A stretch of 64,000 nt of DNA from Bacillota bacterium (GTDB taxonomy: Bacteria > Bacillota > SHA-98 > Ch115 > JABLXJ01): positions 1 to 64,000 of the forward strand of contig JABLXJ010000011.1 of assembly GCA_013178125.1 (NCBI GenBank), read 5' to 3'. The notes below the pieces were generated by a model, which had not been told where the DNA came from, did not search any database, and saw only the letters and a list, made by a program, of their open reading frames with translations. Position numbers and translations under genes: made by a program. The stretch's first letter is position 1. Each line of letters opens with the position of its first letter. This document shows, one piece after another, positions 8,403 through 17,104 of the stretch.

Positions 8403-9728
8403 ATGCCCGATAGCATGATGCTCAATCATGACATGGAAGGTCTCATCGGAAGCCGAGAGCCTGATAACATCTCAGGCGAGCTCATAAGGCGGGCTGGCGC
8501 CAGGCTCGGGCTATCCCGGGAGGCTATAGGGGAGCTCATAAAGCCCCAGAACATATATGCCTTTCGCCTGCCCGTGTTGCTGTATGGCAGGGTGGTCAAT
8601 ATATGGGGCTGCGTTGTCCTACATAACAATGCAAGGGGTCCGTATAAGGGCGGGGTGAGGCTTGCCCCTGATGTTGATATATGGGAGACAACAGAGCTTG
8701 CAAGGCTCATGACTCTTAAGACCGCTGTCACCGATATAGAGTTCGGCGGGGGGAAGACCGGTATAAGGCTTGATATGAGTAGACTGTATAAGATATATGG
8801 CAGGACCCCTAGGGATCCCGAATTCGAGACGAACGTAAAGAGGAATGTACTCAGGGACTTCGGTCTTGAGTTCAAGGACATATTCACGAGGCACATCTAC
8901 ATCCCAGCACCGGACATGGGTACAGGGCCCCTTGAGATGACCCAGATATATAACGCAACCATGGATCCTGCATCTGTGACAGGTAAGCCCCAGGGCATCC
9001 AGGGATGGCTCCCTGGAAGAAAAGAGAGCACAGGGTACGGAGTAGCTGCTAGCACCCTGAAGGCTATAGACATCCTGGGTCTTGACCCAAAGAGCGTCAA
9101 GGTTGCGATCCAGGGGTTCGGGAATGTTGGCTCCCATACAGCCATGTTTCTTCATGAGAAGGGGATAAAGATAGTTGGAATCACGGATATAAACGGAGGA
9201 GTGTATAACAAGGATGGGCTTGATATAGAGAAGCTGCTAGAGTATGCAGAGAAGACAATGACAGTGGCGGGGTTCGATGGAGGGGTGCCGCTGACGAATG
9301 AGGAGCTATTCTCCCTTGATGTAGACATCCTGATACCCGCAGCGACGGGCCATGTAATAAACAAGGATACAGCGCCCATCATAAAGGCGAAGGCAGTAGT
9401 AGGGGCAGCCAACATGCCGGTGACCCCGGATGGGATGGAGATACTCGAGAGCAAGGGGATAATGTTCTTCCCGGATATCATAGCAAACGCAGGGGGCGTC
9501 ATAGCATCGCAGCTGGAGTATTCAGGGTCTTTGAGCGCCCGGCAGAGGACGAAGGAGAGGGTGCTTGAGATAGTGGGAGAGAAGATAGAGGATGCATTTG
9601 AGCGCACGGTTGAGATAGCAAGACAAGAGAAGGTTAATCTCACAGAGGCGGCGATTCAGCTTGCTGTAATGAGAGTTCACGATGCTATGATGCAGAGGGG
9701 ATGGGTAAGTACAACTACAATTGCATGA
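8403..9728 (+). CDS. Glu/Leu/Phe/Val-type dehydrogenase (glutamate dehydrogenase family)
   Basis: A 441-residue NAD(P)-dependent amino-acid dehydrogenase. The N-terminal catalytic domain shows GPYKGGVRL, LMTLKTAVTDIEFGGGKTG (catalytic Lys region) and the Asp-containing PAPDMGTG. The C-terminal Rossmann domain begins near VKVAIQGFGNVGSHTA. Length and order fit glutamate dehydrogenase, which interconverts glutamate with 2-oxoglutarate and ammonium; specificity for another amino acid cannot be excluded. It has a GAGAGGTGG site 5' of ATG 8403 and follows the aminotransferase, to which it could supply or from which it could recover amino groups. Next comes an oxidoreductase only 15 bases later. 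Confidence 0.88.
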   Translation: MPDSMMLNHDMEGLIGSREPDNISGELIRRAGARLGLSREAIGELIKPQNIYAFRLPVLLYGRVVNIWGCVVLHNNARGPYKGGVRLAPDVDIWETTELARLMTLKTAVTDIEFGGGKTGIRLDMSRLYKIYGRTPRDPEFETNVKRNVLRDFGLEFKDIFTRHIYIPAPDMGTGPLEMTQIYNATMDPASVTGKPQGIQGWLPGRKESTGYGVAASTLKAIDILGLDPKSVKVAIQGFGNVGSHTAMFLHEKGIKIVGITDINGGVYNKDGLDIEKLLEYAEKTMTVAGFDGGVPLTNEELFSLDVDILIPAATGHVINKDTAPIIKAKAVVGAANMPVTPDGMEILESKGIMFFPDIIANAGGVIASQLEYSGSLSARQRTKERVLEIVGEKIEDAFERTVEIARQEKVNLTEAAIQLAVMRVHDAMMQRGWVSTTTIA

Positions 9729-9743
9729 GGGGAGACGAGCAAA

Positions 9744-10805
9744 ATGCGCTTAAGAGTTGGAGTTGTCGGGCTAGGGCGAAGCGGCATGGAGCTTCATTGC
9801 GATCCCTTGAGCAAGATGGAAGACCAATATGAACTTGTGGCCGTCTGTGATCAGAGCGAGAAGCGGCTTGAGATAGCAAGGCAGTCTTTTGGGGTAAAAA
9901 CATTCACGAACTACGCTGACCTGCTCTCTGAGCCTGGTATTGATCTTGTAGTTATCTGCACTCCTCCAAATTATCATAGCTCCATGGCGATCCAGGCCAT
10001 GGAGGCAGGTAAACACGTGGTCGTCGAGAAGCCTATGTGTCTTGGTGTCGACGAGGCGGATAAGATGATAAAATGCGCTAAGGATCGTGGGGTCATCCTC
10101 ACAGTATTCCAGAACCGGCGCTGGGATCCTGATTTCGAGACTGTAAAGCAGGCTATCCAATCCGGGCTCATAGGGGATCTCTTTGTGATCGAAGCAAGGG
10201 TTATGTCGTATGGCGAGGAATGGACGAAATATGGGGTAGCCGAATTCAGGCCCTCATGGCGGCTTGAAAAGAAATATGGGGGAGGCCAGCTGCTTGACTG
10301 GGGTGCGCACCTCATAGACCATACCTTGCAGATCGTGCAGAGCCGCGTTATCGATGTATATTGCGACCTACAGTCCAGGTTATGGACGGAGGAGGTTGAC
10401 GATCATTTCAAGTGCATGATTCGTTTTGAAAACGGCGTAATAGCCCATGTTGAATCGAGCAATAATGCAAGGCTGGTTCTTCCTCGATGGTATGCCATAG
10501 GAAGCAAGGGCACGCTATATGGGAACGGCGAGTGGGGGAGATGGGAAGATATCACCATAAGGACCAAGGTGGGCTATATGGATGTTACCTTGAAACCATC
10601 GCCGAAGATCGCGGCGACCTCAGGGGTCAAGGCGCTCGATGTGAATATATCGAATGCTTTGAGGTTCTACGGCAATATCCGCGAAGTTATCGAGGGGAAG
10701 GCCGAACTCGCGATAAAGCCCGAGGAAGCGAGACAGACGATAAGCGTCATAGAGGCGGCGAGGAAATCAAGCGAGATGAGTCAGGTGGTGAACCTAAAGT
10801 CTTAA
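9744..10805 (+). CDS. Gfo/Idh/MocA-family oxidoreductase
   Basis: A 353-residue NAD(P)-dependent dehydrogenase. The N-terminal Rossmann fold starts with VGVVGLGRSG (the GxGxxG nucleotide loop), followed by ICTPPNYH and the hallmark EKPMCLGVDEA, whose Lys is the usual catalytic residue. The C-terminal alpha/beta substrate domain contains LLDWGAHLIDH with its conserved His. Relatives oxidise sugars, inositols or amino sugars. It lies 15 bases before the first of two CUT1 permeases, so it most likely acts on the imported compound. The substrate cannot be read from the sequence. Confidence 0.87.
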   Translation: MRLRVGVVGLGRSGMELHCDPLSKMEDQYELVAVCDQSEKRLEIARQSFGVKTFTNYADLLSEPGIDLVVICTPPNYHSSMAIQAMEAGKHVVVEKPMCLGVDEADKMIKCAKDRGVILTVFQNRRWDPDFETVKQAIQSGLIGDLFVIEARVMSYGEEWTKYGVAEFRPSWRLEKKYGGGQLLDWGAHLIDHTLQIVQSRVIDVYCDLQSRLWTEEVDDHFKCMIRFENGVIAHVESSNNARLVLPRWYAIGSKGTLYGNGEWGRWEDITIRTKVGYMDVTLKPSPKIAATSGVKALDVNISNALRFYGNIREVIEGKAELAIKPEEARQTISVIEAARKSSEMSQVVNLKS

Positions 10806-10820
10806 GATAGGATTCAAGGG

Positions 10821-11714
10821 GTGATGGGAAAGATGTGGTTGAGCATGAAAACTAGAAAGCACCTAACATCTTACATTTTTTTGACGCCCTACGCCCTCCC
10901 CTATATCATTTTTTTACTTGTGCCGGTTATTTGGTCGTTTTATATAAGCCTATCGCAAGGGGGTATTCTTACAGGCACGACTTTTGTTGGTTTACAGAAC
11001 TATAAGAAAATATGGGGTGACGCGTTATTCATTAAGTGCTTCAAAAATACGGTCTTTTACACCGTCATGGTTGTACCAATATGTATGGTTGTCTCTTTTT
11101 TGGTTGCCCTCCTTCTTAATAGTATTATGCGACTACAGAACTTTATTAAGCTATCTATATTCTTCCCTTTGCTGAGTCCAGTTGTTTCTCTAGCGATTAT
11201 ATGGAAGGTGTTGCTTTTACCCGGAAATGATGGTCCCATAAACTACCTTATAAGTAGGGTTGGGCTTCATCCCCAAAATTGGTTAGGCAGCCCTGCGACT
11301 GTTATCCCGACGCTTGTATGGTTTGAAATGTGGAGGGGTTATGGGTTTTGGGTGCTCATGATACTTGCCGGACTTCAGGCCCTCCCTAAAGATGTTTATG
11401 AATCGGCAAGGATTGATGGTGCCACTGGCTGGAGGGAACTCGTACATATAACACTTCCTCTGATGAAGCCTACTTTATTGTTTTTGTTGGTCATGGGAGT
11501 AATATGGAATTTCCAATTGTTTGATGCTGTATATATTATGACTTTCGGAGGGCCAGCCGATTCAAGTGCGACAGTGGTTTGGTATGTCTATCGCAATGCA
11601 TTCCATTTCGAAAGGATAGGGTATGCCTCGACGATGGGCTTCGTGGTTCTTGTAGTATTATTAGTGGCATCCATATTTCAAATGAAGTTCTTGAGGTCGG
11701 GTTTTGAATACTGA
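10821..11714 (+). CDS. CUT1 sugar ABC transporter permease, MalF/UgpA type
   Basis: A ~297-residue inner-membrane protein with about six hydrophobic helices, the first near residues 18-40 (SYIFLTPYALPYIIF). The EAA coupling loop, ESARIDGAT...ITLPLMKP near 190-215, contacts the transporter ATPase. The start is uncertain: GTG 10821, ATG 10824 and ATG 10833 all lie just after AAGGGG. Partner genes are the second permease and, separated by two amidohydrolases, the binding protein at 14445. No ATPase gene is nearby, so a shared MsmX/UgpC-type ATPase elsewhere is likely. The block is visibly more AT-rich than its left neighbours. Confidence 0.88.
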   Translation: MMGKMWLSMKTRKHLTSYIFLTPYALPYIIFLLVPVIWSFYISLSQGGILTGTTFVGLQNYKKIWGDALFIKCFKNTVFYTVMVVPICMVVSFLVALLLNSIMRLQNFIKLSIFFPLLSPVVSLAIIWKVLLLPGNDGPINYLISRVGLHPQNWLGSPATVIPTLVWFEMWRGYGFWVLMILAGLQALPKDVYESARIDGATGWRELVHITLPLMKPTLLFLLVMGVIWNFQLFDAVYIMTFGGPADSSATVVWYVYRNAFHFERIGYASTMGFVVLVVLLVASIFQMKFLRSGFEY

Positions 11715-11742
11715 AAGATGTGGTTGTCAGGGAGGTACCAGA

Positions 11743-12615
11743 ATGCGTACTGACTTACTACTCGTAAAGGACAGCAAGAAATTGGCAAAAAAGAAAAAGC
11801 AATTAGGTAGAAGAACGATAATATATTGCATCCTGCTTATTATTGCCTTTATATCCTTGGGGCCTTTTGCATTTATGTTTCTTATTTCAATTCAGCATAC
11901 CAGTTTTATATCGGGGAACCCGACCCGTTGGTTACCCCACACCCCAACTTTAGGTACGTATATCCATGTTTTTAAGAGCTCTAATTTCTTCCGTTGGTTG
12001 ATAAATAGCTGTTTAGTTGGGGGTGGCGTTACGCTCTTGACCTTACTTATACATTCGATGAGTGGGTATGTCTTTGCAAAAAGACAATTCCCGGGGCGGG
12101 ATATTATATTTCTAATTATTCTTTCCAGTATAATGGTACCCAGGGCCGTTACAATTCTACCTCAGTTTCTAATCGTTACAAGGTTTCACTGGCTCAATAC
12201 TTATCTTGCTCTAATAATGCCTCCTCTTTCCCTACCTATAGGTGTTTTTATGATGAAGCAATTTATCTCAACATTACCCTCGGAGTTAGAGGAAGCGGCT
12301 AGGCTAGATGGGTGTAGTGACTTTGGGATCTTTGGGAGAGTAATTCTGCCGCTCTCGAAACCGGGTTTGGTTGTTCTGGGTATTTACACCTTTATGGAAC
12401 AGTGGAGAGATTTTATTTGGCCTTTGATTGTGACAACGGTCGATGAAATGAAAACTTTACCTGTTGGATTATCCACATTTCATACTGAGTTTCAGACAGA
12501 CTATGGGGTAATGATGGCCGGGGTTATGTTGAGTATTTTACCTATTTCTGTAGTTTTCCTGTTTGGACAGCGATATTTCGTTAAAGGGTTAACGTTGGGT
12601 GCCGTAAAGGGCTAG
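11743..12615 (+). CDS. CUT1 sugar ABC transporter permease, MalG/UgpE type
   Basis: A 290-residue permease with six predicted helices, starting near residue 28 after a Lys-rich cytoplasmic tail (KDSKKLAKKKK). The coupling loop EEAARLDGCS...ILPLSKPG lies near 200-225, and the C-terminus FVKGLTLGAVKG is typical of MalG homologs. ATG 11743 has GGAGG seven bases upstream; an in-frame TTG at 11704 overlaps the preceding gene and has no site. It completes the transmembrane pair of this importer. Confidence 0.89.
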   Translation: MRTDLLLVKDSKKLAKKKKQLGRRTIIYCILLIIAFISLGPFAFMFLISIQHTSFISGNPTRWLPHTPTLGTYIHVFKSSNFFRWLINSCLVGGGVTLLTLLIHSMSGYVFAKRQFPGRDIIFLIILSSIMVPRAVTILPQFLIVTRFHWLNTYLALIMPPLSLPIGVFMMKQFISTLPSELEEAARLDGCSDFGIFGRVILPLSKPGLVVLGIYTFMEQWRDFIWPLIVTTVDEMKTLPVGLSTFHTEFQTDYGVMMAGVMLSILPISVVFLFGQRYFVKGLTLGAVKG

Positions 12616-12741
12616 ATACCTATACATTAGTGCGCCACTATAGAAAATAAAGATGGGATATCAAAATAGAGACCCATGTCATCAATGGATAAGAGTACGA
12701 GCTTTACCAGTACTACGAGCCTGAAAGGCGGAGGTAAAGTT

Positions 12742-13479
12742 ATGGAGATAATTGACTGCCATTGCCATATAGGAGAGCATCTAGAATTTGGACAGACCCC
12801 GGAAGAACTTCTGAGAATTATGGACGAATATTCCATTGCACAAGCTGTAATCGGACCCATGGGACGTTCTTTGTTACTAAATATACGTCAGGCTAACGAA
12901 ATAATTGCGCGGACTGTTGAACGATACCCTAATAGGTTTATAGGGTTCGGGACGGTAAATCCATGGTACGACAACGTCCTTGACGAATTAGATTATGCGA
13001 TTAAGGCTTTGGGACTAAGAGGTATATTACTCGAGCCTGCTCTCCAGGGTTTTCCTGTCAACCATGCGATGGTTTACCCTCTTATGCAAAGGGTTGTCGA
13101 ATTAGGGGTTCCTATTCATATCCAGGTAGGGTCTCCGGAATATTCTCTTTCAGGACAGATTTCCGATCTAGCGGACCATTTCCCCGATGCCAAGATAATT
13201 ATTGGGAGCATGCGCTCAGATTTCTGGTTTGACGTTAGGTCGTCGGTAGAACGTGTCAATAACATCTGGCTTGAAACATCGTGTTGCGTGGTCGAGACAG
13301 AGCTAAAAGCTATTCTCAAGTCTATCGATTCTGAACGGGTTCTATTTGGTACAGATCTACCTTACTATTCTATCGCTGCGCTTATGGCGAGAGTAGAGTT
13401 GCTTGGCCTAGATGGTATCGACGCAGAGAATGTTTATTATCGAAATATCACTCGGCTGTTAGCATTAGAGGGGTGCTGA
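12742..13479 (+). CDS. Amidohydrolase-2 family TIM-barrel protein, with one metal-site His missing
   Basis: A 245-residue member of the amidohydrolase-2 (ACMSD-like) family, whose enzymes hydrolyse lactones or decarboxylate with one divalent metal. The first-strand HxH motif (DCHCHIGE) and the late Asp in LFGTDLP are present. At the strand normally reading 'HMG', this protein has IIIGSMRSDF, so a usually conserved His is replaced by Ser. ATG 12742 follows GGCGGAGG; an upstream ATG at 12676 adds a low-complexity Ser/Thr tail and lacks a site. The next gene, three bases away, is a paralog with the His intact. Confidence 0.8.
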   Translation: MEIIDCHCHIGEHLEFGQTPEELLRIMDEYSIAQAVIGPMGRSLLLNIRQANEIIARTVERYPNRFIGFGTVNPWYDNVLDELDYAIKALGLRGILLEPALQGFPVNHAMVYPLMQRVVELGVPIHIQVGSPEYSLSGQISDLADHFPDAKIIIGSMRSDFWFDVRSSVERVNNIWLETSCCVVETELKAILKSIDSERVLFGTDLPYYSIAALMARVELLGLDGIDAENVYYRNITRLLALEGC

Positions 13480-13482
13480 CAA

Positions 13483-14229
13483 ATGATTATCGACGCACAT
13501 GCGCATCTAATGATGGATGCCAAGGGAGAATTTGCCTCCTCACGAAGCGATAACGGCACCGAAGTATTACTTAGAAATATGAATGAGTGTGGGATTGACA
13601 AATCCGTAATTTTTACCATAGATTTCAGGACTCCTTCGTATAAAACCAATAATAGGATTGCCGAGGTAGTGAGGGAAAATCCCCATCGCTTTATCGGTTT
13701 CGGTACTGTTCACCCATTTGACGGTGGAAGGGCGATCAAAGAAGTCGAACGTTGTGTGGCGGAGTTAGGGCTGAAAGGTCTTAAGTTCCATCCGTGGGTC
13801 CAGGCCTTTAGGGGGGATGATCCGTCCTTAGACCCTATTATTCATAAAGCTATACAGCTGGAGTTGCCGGTATTCTTTCATACAGGTACTCTCCCCTACA
13901 CTCATCCTTTCCAGATCGCCGTATGGGCGGAGAAATATCCTAAACTTATTTTGATAATGGGACATATGGGCCTCGGAAGCTATTGGAGAGATGCCTTACA
14001 CGCAGCAGAAAAGTTTCCTAACATATATCTTGAGACATGCGGTTTACCATATGGGAAGCCGGTGAAAATTGCCTTAGAACGAATAGGTGCTCATCGAATA
14101 GTATTCGGTTCAGATAATTCCCTTTTACACCCACGACCAGAGGTTGCCAAGATTCGATCGTTAGAGATTTCAGAGAAAGATAAGATATCAATTATGGGTG
14201 GCAATATGAAAAGGCTTTTGTGTCTATAG
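13483..14229 (+). CDS. Amidohydrolase-2 family TIM-barrel hydrolase
   Basis: A 248-residue paralog of the preceding protein, with a complete set of expected residues: HxH (DAHAHLM), FHTGTLP with the next His, GHMG, and the terminal Asp in FGSDN. In a sugar-acid or inositol-like pathway such enzymes open lactones; the true substrate is unknown. It starts three bases after the stop of the preceding gene, so the two are translationally coupled and may form a heteromer. It is the last gene before the 215-base leader of the binding protein. Confidence 0.82.
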   Translation: MIIDAHAHLMMDAKGEFASSRSDNGTEVLLRNMNECGIDKSVIFTIDFRTPSYKTNNRIAEVVRENPHRFIGFGTVHPFDGGRAIKEVERCVAELGLKGLKFHPWVQAFRGDDPSLDPIIHKAIQLELPVFFHTGTLPYTHPFQIAVWAEKYPKLILIMGHMGLGSYWRDALHAAEKFPNIYLETCGLPYGKPVKIALERIGAHRIVFGSDNSLLHPRPEVAKIRSLEISEKDKISIMGGNMKRLLCL

Positions 14230-14444
14230 GGTTGGAGAAAGAAATATAGGAGTAGCATTTTGTCTTATGAATTCACATAGGGTATGGGATACCAGCATAG
14301 TCCTAGGGTTAAGGGGGGATGCACCTAGATAGAACATAGAGAGAATATGATATCGGAAGATAAGATTAGAAACCTACAAGTAGAGGATTGGGATCTTTAG
14401 GCTGATTTGAATCAAGTATTATTATAGTTAGGAGGAGACTGTAG

Positions 14445-15740
14445 ATGAAGGGTATAAGTCGTTTGCTGAGGCATAGAACCAGTTTGTTGTTTTTCGTTTT
14501 GGTGGTTTTGTTTCTTGGATTATCGCTCCCAGTTGGGGCTAAGAAAATAACTATTACTTTTTGGAAGGCGGCTCATGGAGCAGATGTAGAACTCTACACT
14601 CCCATTATTGAGAAGTTTCAAAGCCAGAATCCAGATATTGAAATAAAGTTTCTTTCCCATCCGTGGGAGGGTTGGGACGAGAGATATGGTTCGGCGTTTG
14701 CTGCGGGAACCCCCCCAGATATTTCCTATATGCCGGATGAGTTTTACCCTAAATTTGCTGAAGCGGGCCTATTGGCCAAGTTAGACGAGGTGTTCCCCGA
14801 TGCCATGAAGAAAATGGCCAAAGACTACCCACCCAACTTCTGGGCTAAGGGTGCTTATGGGGGACATCAATATGGTGTACCATATCTGTTTGTAGCAGTC
14901 GCGCTTTTCTATAATAAAGACATTTTCAAGACAGCCGGAATTAAGGAGCCTCCATCCGATATGCAAGCTGCTAAAGGATGGACATGGGGAGAATTTGCTG
15001 AGGTCGCGCAGAAACTGACCGCGAGGGAGAAAGACCGTTGGGGTTATAGTTGGAGTGCCGCCTATCGCGATCCTAACTACCTCTATCCATATTTCTGGCA
15101 AGCAGGTATGGATATCTTAGACTTAAATAACAACAGGGCTGGCTTTGGTGGTGAAGGGGGTGTAAAGGCGGTACAATTCCTAGTGGATCTTGTACACAAA
15201 TATAGGGTTGTACCCGCAGACGGAATGCATCCGAATTTTCAGCAAGTATTTTACGAAGGGCGAGCTGCAATGGCTCCCGTTGAGTCCTTTTCTGTCCCGA
15301 TCGTGAGGCGCCAATATCCGAAACTTAATGTAGGCGCTGCACTAAATCCCCAGGGCCCCGGAATTCAGTTCTTCGAAGGGCGTGGGACCTTTGGCAACCT
15401 CGGTTTCATGGTTGTTTCGAAGTCTGCCATAAGTTCTTCGACCAAGAAAGAAGCTGTATTAAAGTTTCTAGAATTCCTATGCAATAAAGAAAACGCTCAG
15501 ACATATGTAGGTGGAGTTTCGCTTTTTGGTGCTAGGAAAGATTTTGTTATGGAGCCTGACCCCCTTTATTCAGTATTTCAGAAAACCATCCCATTCCTGG
15601 TTGGCTATCCACTTCATCCGAAGCTCAGGCAAGTTCACCCGATTGTCATATCGGAGGTCCAGTCAGCAATCCTTAAACAAAAGTCACCTAAGCAAGCCGT
15701 TGATGATGCTGTAAGACGCGTTAATGAACTCCTAAAGTAG
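14445..15740 (+). CDS. Extracellular solute-binding protein of a CUT1 sugar importer
   Basis: A 431-residue family 1 binding protein. The signal peptide has a basic start (KGISRLLRHR), a hydrophobic core and a likely cleavage around LPVGA|KK (residue ~31). There is no lipobox cysteine, so the protein should be free in a periplasm. The mature part begins with the usual ITITFWKAAHG strand, and GWDERYGSAFAAGTPPDI is typical of sugar-binding members. Its permeases lie upstream (10821-12615), an unusual gene order. A stem-loop follows the stop codon at 15813-15863. ATG 14445 follows AGGAGGAG. Confidence 0.9.
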   Translation: MKGISRLLRHRTSLLFFVLVVLFLGLSLPVGAKKITITFWKAAHGADVELYTPIIEKFQSQNPDIEIKFLSHPWEGWDERYGSAFAAGTPPDISYMPDEFYPKFAEAGLLAKLDEVFPDAMKKMAKDYPPNFWAKGAYGGHQYGVPYLFVAVALFYNKDIFKTAGIKEPPSDMQAAKGWTWGEFAEVAQKLTAREKDRWGYSWSAAYRDPNYLYPYFWQAGMDILDLNNNRAGFGGEGGVKAVQFLVDLVHKYRVVPADGMHPNFQQVFYEGRAAMAPVESFSVPIVRRQYPKLNVGAALNPQGPGIQFFEGRGTFGNLGFMVVSKSAISSSTKKEAVLKFLEFLCNKENAQTYVGGVSLFGARKDFVMEPDPLYSVFQKTIPFLVGYPLHPKLRQVHPIVISEVQSAILKQKSPKQAVDDAVRRVNELLK

Positions 15741-15812
15741 AGTGACATGAGTGAACTAAGTCTGGGTACTGGGTATATGGTAGAAATGTGAAGACGTGAA
15801 AAGTAAGGTAGA

Positions 15813-15863
15813 AGCGAGGCCGGCATATGATCTTGGTATTTGGTCGCAATTGCTGGCCTCGCT
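15813..15863 (+). promoter_or_regulatory. Stem-loop after the binding-protein gene, no U tract
   Basis: A 13-bp stem with one G-U pair (AGCGAGGCCGGCA at 15813-15825, complement at 15851-15863) encloses a 25-base loop. It is followed by AAAAG rather than Ts, so it is more likely an mRNA 3'-end stabiliser or processing site than a classic terminator. Confidence 0.6.
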
Positions 15864-15972
15864 AAAAGAGGGTAATTCCCCTTACCATGGAAGTAACTTG
15901 TGGGATTTGCTAGCCTATCCCCTTATGAGGCCTATAAATTGTCATTGGTTTGTTCCCGAGTTTAAGGACTAA

Positions 15973-16068
15973 AGGCTTATATTTGTTGTAGCGCTAGGGC
16001 TTATAGTCTTTTCAATTCTCGGACCTCTTGAATTGCGCCAGTACAAAAGTCAATTAATGAGGGGATAA
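15973..16068 (+). pseudogene. Possible C-terminal remnant of a membrane protein
   Basis: An open frame of 31 codons plus stop without a proper start reads as a hydrophobic helix (LIFVVALGLIVFSILG) followed by a short basic tail ending LMRG. It directly follows an in-frame stop. This is what a decayed membrane-protein gene would leave, but 31 codons could also arise by chance. Confidence 0.25.
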
Positions 16069-16187
16069 GTGCGTGGTAACTATAAAACAGACCCGAGTTA
16101 GTTAGTCTTGAAAGAATCTACAGGATGATTTTGATTTTTCACGTACATCATGCTGCCGTGTTCGCTTTCTGGAGGGGCTCAAGACAG

Positions 16188-17006
16188 ATGTATAAACAGA
16201 ATGGGGGTAAGAAGATTATGGAGAGGCGATTAGAGTATATGAGACCAAGTCAGATCCTGGCTGAGAAGGAGCGGTGTTCGGTTATATATGTACCTGTTGC
16301 CCCACTTGAGTGGCATGGCCCCCATCTACCTCTAGGAACCGACCCCCTCCGTGCCCGGGAAGTTGCTCTTAGGGCTGCGGCGATAACAGGGGGGGTGGTT
16401 ATGCCTACTTTGTTTTGGGGTACTGAAAGGGAAAGAAGCCCTGAACTTCTGAAGAGTATAGGTTTTAAGGGAGACGAGTGGATTATAGGGATGGACTTTC
16501 CTAATAATGCTATGAAGAGCCTATACGCCAAGGAGGAATTCTTTAGCATAGTCGTGAGGGAAACGCTTAATCTCCTTGTCAAGCAAGGTTACAGAGTAAT
16601 AGCTATTGTAAATGGGCATGGTGCAGAGAATCATATGGCTGTTTTGAAGAGGCTAGCTGCAGAATTCACTGCAGAGAGCCCAGCCACGGTTATATATAGC
16701 TTTGTTGCTGTGGAGGATGGCAATGTCCAGCTGAACTTTGGACATGCTGACAGAGAAGAGACATCCGTAATGATGGCATTATGTCCTGAGAATGTTGACT
16801 TAGGCACTCTCCCGCCCAAGGGCCAACCTCTTTACAATTTGGATTGGGCTATTGTAGATGACCAGACCTTCCGTCTTAACCCTAGCCCAGATTTTACCGT
16901 TAGGGATGACCCTCGTAACGCGTCTCCCCAGGAAGGGGAAGAGAATATCAGGGCAGGGGCTAATCATGTAGCCCTAAAGGTTAAAGAGGCCCTGGAAAAG
17001 CTGTAA
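16188..17006 (+). CDS. Creatininase-family metal-dependent amidohydrolase
   Basis: A protein of about 272 residues with creatininase family motifs: PLEWHGPHLPLGTD (metal-binding Glu and His), VNGHGAENH and HADREETSVMM. Family members open cyclic amides (creatininase), deformylate (MftE, FAPy deformylase ArfB) or cleave related C-N bonds. Here the context of sugar importer, xylose-isomerase-like and PIG-L genes suggests an N-substituted sugar or lactam-like substrate, but this is inference. ATG 16188 follows GGAGGGG by 10 bases; ATG 16218 would also be plausible. Confidence 0.85.
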   Translation: MYKQNGGKKIMERRLEYMRPSQILAEKERCSVIYVPVAPLEWHGPHLPLGTDPLRAREVALRAAAITGGVVMPTLFWGTERERSPELLKSIGFKGDEWIIGMDFPNNAMKSLYAKEEFFSIVVRETLNLLVKQGYRVIAIVNGHGAENHMAVLKRLAAEFTAESPATVIYSFVAVEDGNVQLNFGHADREETSVMMALCPENVDLGTLPPKGQPLYNLDWAIVDDQTFRLNPSPDFTVRDDPRNASPQEGEENIRAGANHVALKVKEALEKL

Positions 17007-17104
17007 GTGCGGTAGTGTTCGCCGATCATTCCAGGGGATCAAGTGGTCAAAGCTAGCCTTTAATGGTGGAGGAGCTTCAAATTCAAGAAGGGAGATGGGA
17101 ATAG

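Larger units (their letters stand above)
15741..16187 (+). other. 447-base intergenic stretch: hairpin, possible gene remnant
   Basis: Between the binding protein and the creatininase gene. It contains the hairpin at 15813-15863 and, at 15973-16068, a short open stretch that reads like the membrane-anchored end of a protein. No tRNA or conserved RNA was recognised. Confidence 0.5.
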
